DNA from: an uncultured Clostridium sp.
GTDB taxonomy: Bacteria; Bacillota; Clostridia; TANB77; CAG-508
Direction: 5' to 3'
Assembly: GCA_900552655.1 (NCBI GenBank)
Contig: USAE01000051.1
Span: 1-9,892, forward strand
DNA: 9,892 nucleotides
The notes beneath the pieces were generated by a model that had not been told where the DNA came from, searched no databases, and was given only the letters and a program-made list of their open reading frames with translations. This document shows positions 6,420-9,892 of this stretch, piece after piece (the first letter of the stretch is position 1; each line of letters begins with the position of its first letter). The translations under genes and the position numbers were made by a program.

Positions 6420-7276
6420 TGGAAAATAATATAGAAGTTAAGAATTTAAATAAAGAATACGAGGATTTTAAGTTAAAAGATATTAGTTTTAATATACCTA
6501 AAGGGAGTATTGTTGGGCTAATAGGAGAAAATGGAGCAGGAAAAACAACAACAATAAAGTCAATTTTAAACATTATAAAATCAGATGGAGAGATAAGAGT
6601 TTTAGGCAAAGACATAAAAAAATATGAAAAAGAAATCAAAAAAAAATTAGGTGTTGTATTAGATGAAAGCTTTCTGTCAGAATACTTAACTCCTAAGAAA
6701 ATAAATTGTATTATGAATAGTTTTTATGAAGACTGGAATAAAACACAATTTGAATATTATATTAAAAATTTTAAATTACCAGAAAACAAGATGATTAAAG
6801 ACTTTTCTAGTGGAATGAAAATGAAATTAAAAATTGCAACAGCTATTGCACATAATCCAACAATATTAATATTAGATGAACCAACTAGTGGGTTAGACCC
6901 AATAGTAAGAAATGAGATACTAGATATTTTTAGAAAATTTATAGCAGAAGATGAACAAAGGTCTATTTTAATTTCTAGTCATATAACAACAGATTTAGAG
7001 CATATTTCAGATTACATTATGTTCATAAAAGACGGAGAAATAACACTTAATTTACCAACTTCAGAAATACTAGAAAATTATGGAATTGTTAAATGTGACG
7101 AAAATACTTTTAACAATATAGAAAAGCAAGATATTAAATATTATAAAAGGGAAAAATACCAATATGAAGTATTAGTAGATAACAAAGATTTAATAAAAAG
7201 AAAATATAATATAGCTACTATAGATAAAGCTTCTATAGAAGATATAATGTTATTTTACATAAGGGGGGAAAAATAA
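6419..7276 (+). CDS. ABC transporter ATP-binding protein (YtrB/BcrA-like)
   Basis: A 285-aa cytosolic ATPase that should drive the ABC-2 permease encoded next. Motifs in order: Walker A GENGAGKTT at 36-44, signature FSSGMKMKL at 129-137, Walker B ILILDEP with Asp153 and Glu154, D-loop SGLDP, and H-loop His188. The Q-loop position appears to carry Asp82 (LGVVLDE) rather than Gln, as I recall from other members of this group. Residues after about 215 form a C-terminal extension typical of BcrA/YtrB-type proteins. Start ATG at 6419 overlaps the gntR stop, and AAGGAGG at 6406-6412 serves it. Family roles include antibiotic efflux or resistance and envelope-stress response; the substrate cannot be told. 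Confidence 0.92.
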   Translation: MENNIEVKNLNKEYEDFKLKDISFNIPKGSIVGLIGENGAGKTTTIKSILNIIKSDGEIRVLGKDIKKYEKEIKKKLGVVLDESFLSEYLTPKKINCIMNSFYEDWNKTQFEYYIKNFKLPENKMIKDFSSGMKMKLKIATAIAHNPTILILDEPTSGLDPIVRNEILDIFRKFIAEDEQRSILISSHITTDLEHISDYIMFIKDGEITLNLPTSEILENYGIVKCDENTFNNIEKQDIKYYKREKYQYEVLVDNKDLIKRKYNIATIDKASIEDIMLFYIRGEK

Positions 7277-7960
7277 GTGAAAGAAATCTATGGATTAATA
7301 AAAAAAGATGTGCTAAATTTAGGAAGTTATAAAATATCTATTTTTATGATGCTTGTGTGTGTATTAATTATAGGAAGCATTGGCCAAAATACATGTACAT
7401 ACATTCCAATAATAATGGCTACTATGGCTGGCATGATAGGATTATCTACATTTAGTTATGATGAAATTTCGAAATCTGAAAATTATATTTTGTCTTTACC
7501 AATTAGTAAGAAAGAATTAGTAATAGAAAAATATATATTTTCAATAATTATTGCTATTTTAGGTGGTTTAATAGGATTTTTAATAACACCAATTTTTACC
7601 AATATTTTAAATAATATAAGGCGAGATATAACTTTAAATGTTGACTATAAAGTTTTGTTTATAACAACTTTATGCGGAATATTTGGAATTTCACTTATAA
7701 TTTCTATACAAATTCCTAGTATATACAAATGGGGAGCAGAAAAAGGAAGAATTCAAATGTTTGTAATAATTTTTATAATAATTATTATGGTTGCAGGAAT
7801 TGTATATTTGTTACTAAAAACAGGACTAAATATTAATTTAGTAAATATTAACAATTTTTTTAATAAGTTTGGAATTGTAATACTTTTAACATCTTTAATA
7901 ATTATGTATTATATTTCTTACAAAATTTCGTATAAAATCTTTTTAAAAAGTAGAAAATAA
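7277..7960 (+). CDS. ABC-2 type permease
   Basis: The membrane partner of the preceding ATPase, 227 aa with about six helices (roughly 20-37, 41-59, 86-107, 127-146, 160-180, 197-217). The stretch YDE...NYILSLPISKKELVIEKYI between helices 2 and 3 is characteristic of the ABC2_membrane_2 group that pairs with YtrA-type regulators. Start: GTG at 7277 follows the ATPase stop with no gap, and GGGGGG at 7263-7268 lies 8 bases upstream. It is the last gene of the operon, followed by a hairpin. Two such subunits would normally be needed for a full exporter, so it probably homodimerises. Confidence 0.88.
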   Translation: MKEIYGLIKKDVLNLGSYKISIFMMLVCVLIIGSIGQNTCTYIPIIMATMAGMIGLSTFSYDEISKSENYILSLPISKKELVIEKYIFSIIIAILGGLIGFLITPIFTNILNNIRRDITLNVDYKVLFITTLCGIFGISLIISIQIPSIYKWGAEKGRIQMFVIIFIIIIMVAGIVYLLLKTGLNINLVNINNFFNKFGIVILLTSLIIMYYISYKISYKIFLKSRK

Positions 7961-7966
7961 AAAAGC

Positions 7967-8015
7967 GAACCTAAGATTTCCTAACAAATGTAAATTCTAA
8001 GAAGATCTAAGGTTC
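7967..8015 (+). terminator. Imperfect hairpin after the ABC operon
   Basis: GAACCT (7967-7972) pairs with AGGTTC (8010-8015). After an A/A mismatch, six more pairs follow, one of them G/U. The exit is ATTATAATTATTT, only weakly T-rich. It lies 6 bases after the permease stop, so it is a likely but not strong terminator. Confidence 0.5.
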
Positions 8016-8053
8016 ATTATAATTATTTAGTACACAAACTTCTCCTACTATAT

Positions 8054-8088
8054 AAAAAAAAAGCCATGGAACATAGTATTCCATGGCT
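8054..8088 (-). terminator. Rho-independent terminator of the M14 fragment
   Basis: A perfect 10-bp stem AGCCATGGAA (8062-8071) / TTCCATGGCT (8079-8088). On the minus strand it is followed by nine T (8054-8062 are A). It overlaps the last bases of the peptidase stop codon (8087-8089), so it is the native terminator of that gene, kept although the 5' part of the gene is lost. Confidence 0.85.
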
Positions 8089-8575
8089 ATAATAAACCTG
8101 AAACTAGTATACCTAAATTGTCATGATAAATTTTGCTAAATTGGCTTAAAGGTAAAGGATTAGTTCCTTTTCCAACTTCTATAGTAAAAGCTGGTTTATT
8201 AAAAGTCTTTATAAACCAATCTCTTAAACCACCAAAAGATGAATTGTATGGGGTATCTTCAAGTTCATATCCACTAACATGTGCAAATTCTTTTGCAAGT
8301 TCTAAAGAATTTTTAGGCAAAAAGTCTTTATATTTCCAATAAATTACTTCACCTTGTGAGTGAAAACACAAACATAAAGAAAAATTTTTTATTAATATGA
8401 AATCGTATATACTTTTTGACTCTGGTTCAGAAAGAGGAGAAGGTCCAGCAAAGTCCCTTGGTGAGTAACTTAAAAAACCGAAATTAGATTTTATTTTTTT
8501 ACCTGTTTCCCAATCAGCAGGAAATTGAGAGTTTAAATCCACACCAGTGGATTTAAAAATATACCAACCAAGAAA
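8087..8575 (-). pseudogene. M14 peptidase, gamma-D-Glu-diamino-acid type, 5'-truncated
   Basis: The C-terminal half of a zinc peptidase that cuts gamma-D-glutamyl-diamino-acid bonds in peptidoglycan peptides. Visible family motifs, numbered from the GTG at 8540-8542: (V)DLNSQFPADW at the start, PLSEPES at 36-42, the third zinc ligand His61 in FHSQGEVIYW, and the catalytic Glu122 in FTIEVGKGTNPLPLSQF. The HxxE motif holding the first two zinc ligands, normally some 70 residues upstream, is absent: the frame opens only after a TAA at 8576-8578. Residues WYIFKSTG before the GTG still resemble the family just before VDLN, so the gene was cut upstream of this point. No ribosome binding site precedes the GTG. 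It cannot bind zinc properly and is a remnant. Its terminator is intact. Confidence 0.85.
8532..8557. repeat. 11-bp perfect inverted repeat at the broken end of the M14 gene
   Basis: TTTAAATCCAC (8532-8542) and GTGGATTTAAA (8547-8557) are perfect reverse complements around the 4-nt centre ACCA. It sits within 20 bases of the point where the peptidase frame stops being open. There is no T-run of terminator type. It may mark a fold-back rearrangement or be a chance palindrome. Confidence 0.6.
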
Positions 8576-8608
8576 TTAATTTAATAAAATGCAGTAATCA
8601 TCTATATT

Positions 8609-8647
8609 ACAGAGTATTTCAATTTGATTGAAGTATTCTGTTTTTTT
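8609..8647 (+). terminator. Plus-strand terminator without an upstream gene
   Basis: A 15-bp stem (8609-8623 and 8627-8641, two G/U pairs) with loop TTG. A T-run covers 8641-8647; its first T also pairs with A8609. This is a good intrinsic terminator reading rightwards, but the DNA before it carries only the minus-strand peptidase remnant. It is either the tail of a gene lost in a rearrangement or a leader attenuator in front of the next gene. Confidence 0.75.
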
Positions 8648-8680
8648 AGTGGATTTTTACGGCTAGAATTGGAGTAGTAT

Positions 8681-9892
8681 ATGAAAGAAAATCAAGAAAA
8701 GGTTGGATATTATTCTGTAATTCCTGCAACTGTTTTATATAATAAAGAATTAAAAGCAAATGAGAAGTTGCTATATGCAATAATAACATCTCTTGCTTAT
8801 AAAGAAGGCTATTGCTTTGCATCTAATAAATACTTAGCAGAAAAATTAGATGTAAATCCTAAAACAATTTCAAGTTGGATTTCTGATTTAAAGAATAAAA
8901 ATTTTATAGTTGTTGAATTAATTAGAAATGAAAATAATCAACTAGTTCAAAGAAAAATTTATATAAATAATGTACCATATCCATTAAATAATGGATACCA
9001 ATATCAATCAAAAAATGGACAGGCTATCCATCCAAAAGTGGAAGATAATAATATAAAAAATATACTTAAAGAAGAAAAGCAAGAATTTCACTTATGTGCA
9101 CCTATAGGGTGGATAAATGATCCAAATGGGTTTTCAAGCTTCAAAGGAGAGTATCATTTACTTTATCAATATCACCCATATGGAACATATTGGGGACCGA
9201 TGCATTGGGGACATAGTAAGTCTAAAGATTTTATTAAGTGGGAACAGTTACCTGTTGCTATTGCTCCAGATGAAAAATACGATGAGTCAGGATGTTTTTC
9301 AGGGAGTGCAGTAGAAGACAATGGGAAGCATATACTTATGTATACGGGAGTATCAGAAAAGGAAGATAATAGTGGAAATAAAATTGTTAGACAAACTCAA
9401 TGTATAGCAATTGGAGATGGAATAAATTACGAAAAGTTAGATTGTAATCCAGTAATAACTCATGAACAATTACCAGAAGGAAGCAGTAAAGAAGATTTTA
9501 GGGATCCAAAAATTTGGAAAGAAGGTGAATGGTTTTACTCAGTTATTGCAAGTAGAGCTGCTGATAATGGTGGTCAAATCCTTATGTATAAGTCAAGGGA
9601 TTTAAAAGTATGGGAATTTGTTACTGTACTTGATAAGAGCGAAAGTTAGATAGGAACTATGTGGGAATGCCCAGACTTTTTTAAGCTTGATGAAGAACAT
9701 GTTCTTATAATTTCACCAATGGAAGTTAGAGCGAATGAAAAAGGATATCATAATGGTCATAATTCTATTTTCTTAAAAGGTAATTATGATAAGAAAAATT
9801 GTAGCTTTGAAAGAACTTCAGAAGAACTTATAGATGGCGGATTAGATTTTTATGCGCCACAAACATTAGAGTCTAAAGATGGAAGACGTATA
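8681..9892 (+). pseudogene. Chimeric HTH domain / GH32 sucrose hydrolase with internal stop (partial)
   Basis: Starts at ATG 8681, with GGAG at 8671-8674, 6 bases upstream. Residues about 8-96 form a winged helix-turn-helix of the HTH_36 type found in phage and plasmid replication proteins (ANEKLLYAIITSL, then YLAEKLDVNPKTISSWI). After a linker (about 97-133) the frame becomes GH32, which hydrolyses sucrose or sucrose-6-phosphate: WINDPNG at 144-150 with nucleophile Asp147, and FRDP at 273-276. A TAG at 9647-9649 stops the 322-aa product. The same frame then runs open to the window end with MWECPDFF (acid/base Glu, codon 9665-9667) and DFYAPQTLE, so the homology continues. The stopped product lacks the acid/base residue and part of the propeller and should be inactive. 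About 25 usual GH32 N-terminal residues are replaced by the HTH part. Probably a decayed fusion; a sequencing error at the TAG or an assembly join is possible. Confidence 0.8.

Noticed and set aside
8133..8342. Plus-strand open frames opposite the M14 remnant, and similar overlapping frames inside the ATPase, ABC and GH32 genes
   Set aside because: They overlap well-supported genes, lack ribosome sites and show no protein-like features; they are by-products of AT-rich coding sequence.
9647..9649. TAG recoded as an amino acid in this organism
   Set aside because: TAG ends the DMT permease (1186-1188), the DUF4116 gene (5852-5854) and the M14 frame (8087-8089) at the natural family ends, so it acts as an ordinary stop.

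Overview
The window is AT-rich DNA with A/T-ending codons, strong AGGAGG-type ribosome binding sites and textbook sigma-A promoters (TTGACA-like, 17 bp, TATAAT-like). The gene types (YtrA-type GntR with ABC-2 transporter, DUF4116 protein, M14 gamma-D-glutamyl peptidase, clostridial GH32, IS200/IS605-like end) point to a low-GC Firmicute, most likely a Clostridia member. The genus cannot be told from this sequence. No rRNA, tRNA or CRISPR array was seen.

Layout. Positions 1-103 look like the right end of an IS200/IS605-type element: the tail of a tnpB-like gene, structured RNA-like hairpins and a GC-rich terminal hairpin. Next comes a DMT/EamA permease (283-1188) behind a perfect-consensus promoter. 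It converges on an unrecognised 251-aa gene (1301-2056, minus), and one bidirectional hairpin lies between them. That gene is divergent from a second unrecognised gene (2297-2776, plus), each with its own promoter. A terminator hairpin and a REP-like GGGGACGGTTCTT motif follow. A P-type cation ATPase (3013-5340) overlaps a DUF4116 repeat protein (5333-5854), forming a two-gene operon with a strong terminator. A YtrA-type GntR repressor, an ABC ATPase and an ABC-2 permease (6042-7960) form a tightly packed operon. Its promoter carries a perfect inverted repeat plus an extra tandem half-site, a likely autoregulatory operator.

The right end (8087-9892) is a patchwork of gene pieces. It holds the C-terminal part of an M14 peptidase without its first zinc-binding motif, an 11-bp perfect inverted repeat at its broken end, a plus-strand terminator with no gene in front of it, and an open frame joining a replication-protein-type helix-turn-helix domain to a GH32 sucrose hydrolase. 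The GH32 frame is cut by an in-frame TAG between its second and third catalytic motifs and then continues open to the window end. This block is the most unusual part. The simplest reading is a recombination and decay scar (or an assembly chimera); a functional DNA-binding/GH32 fusion is the less likely alternative.
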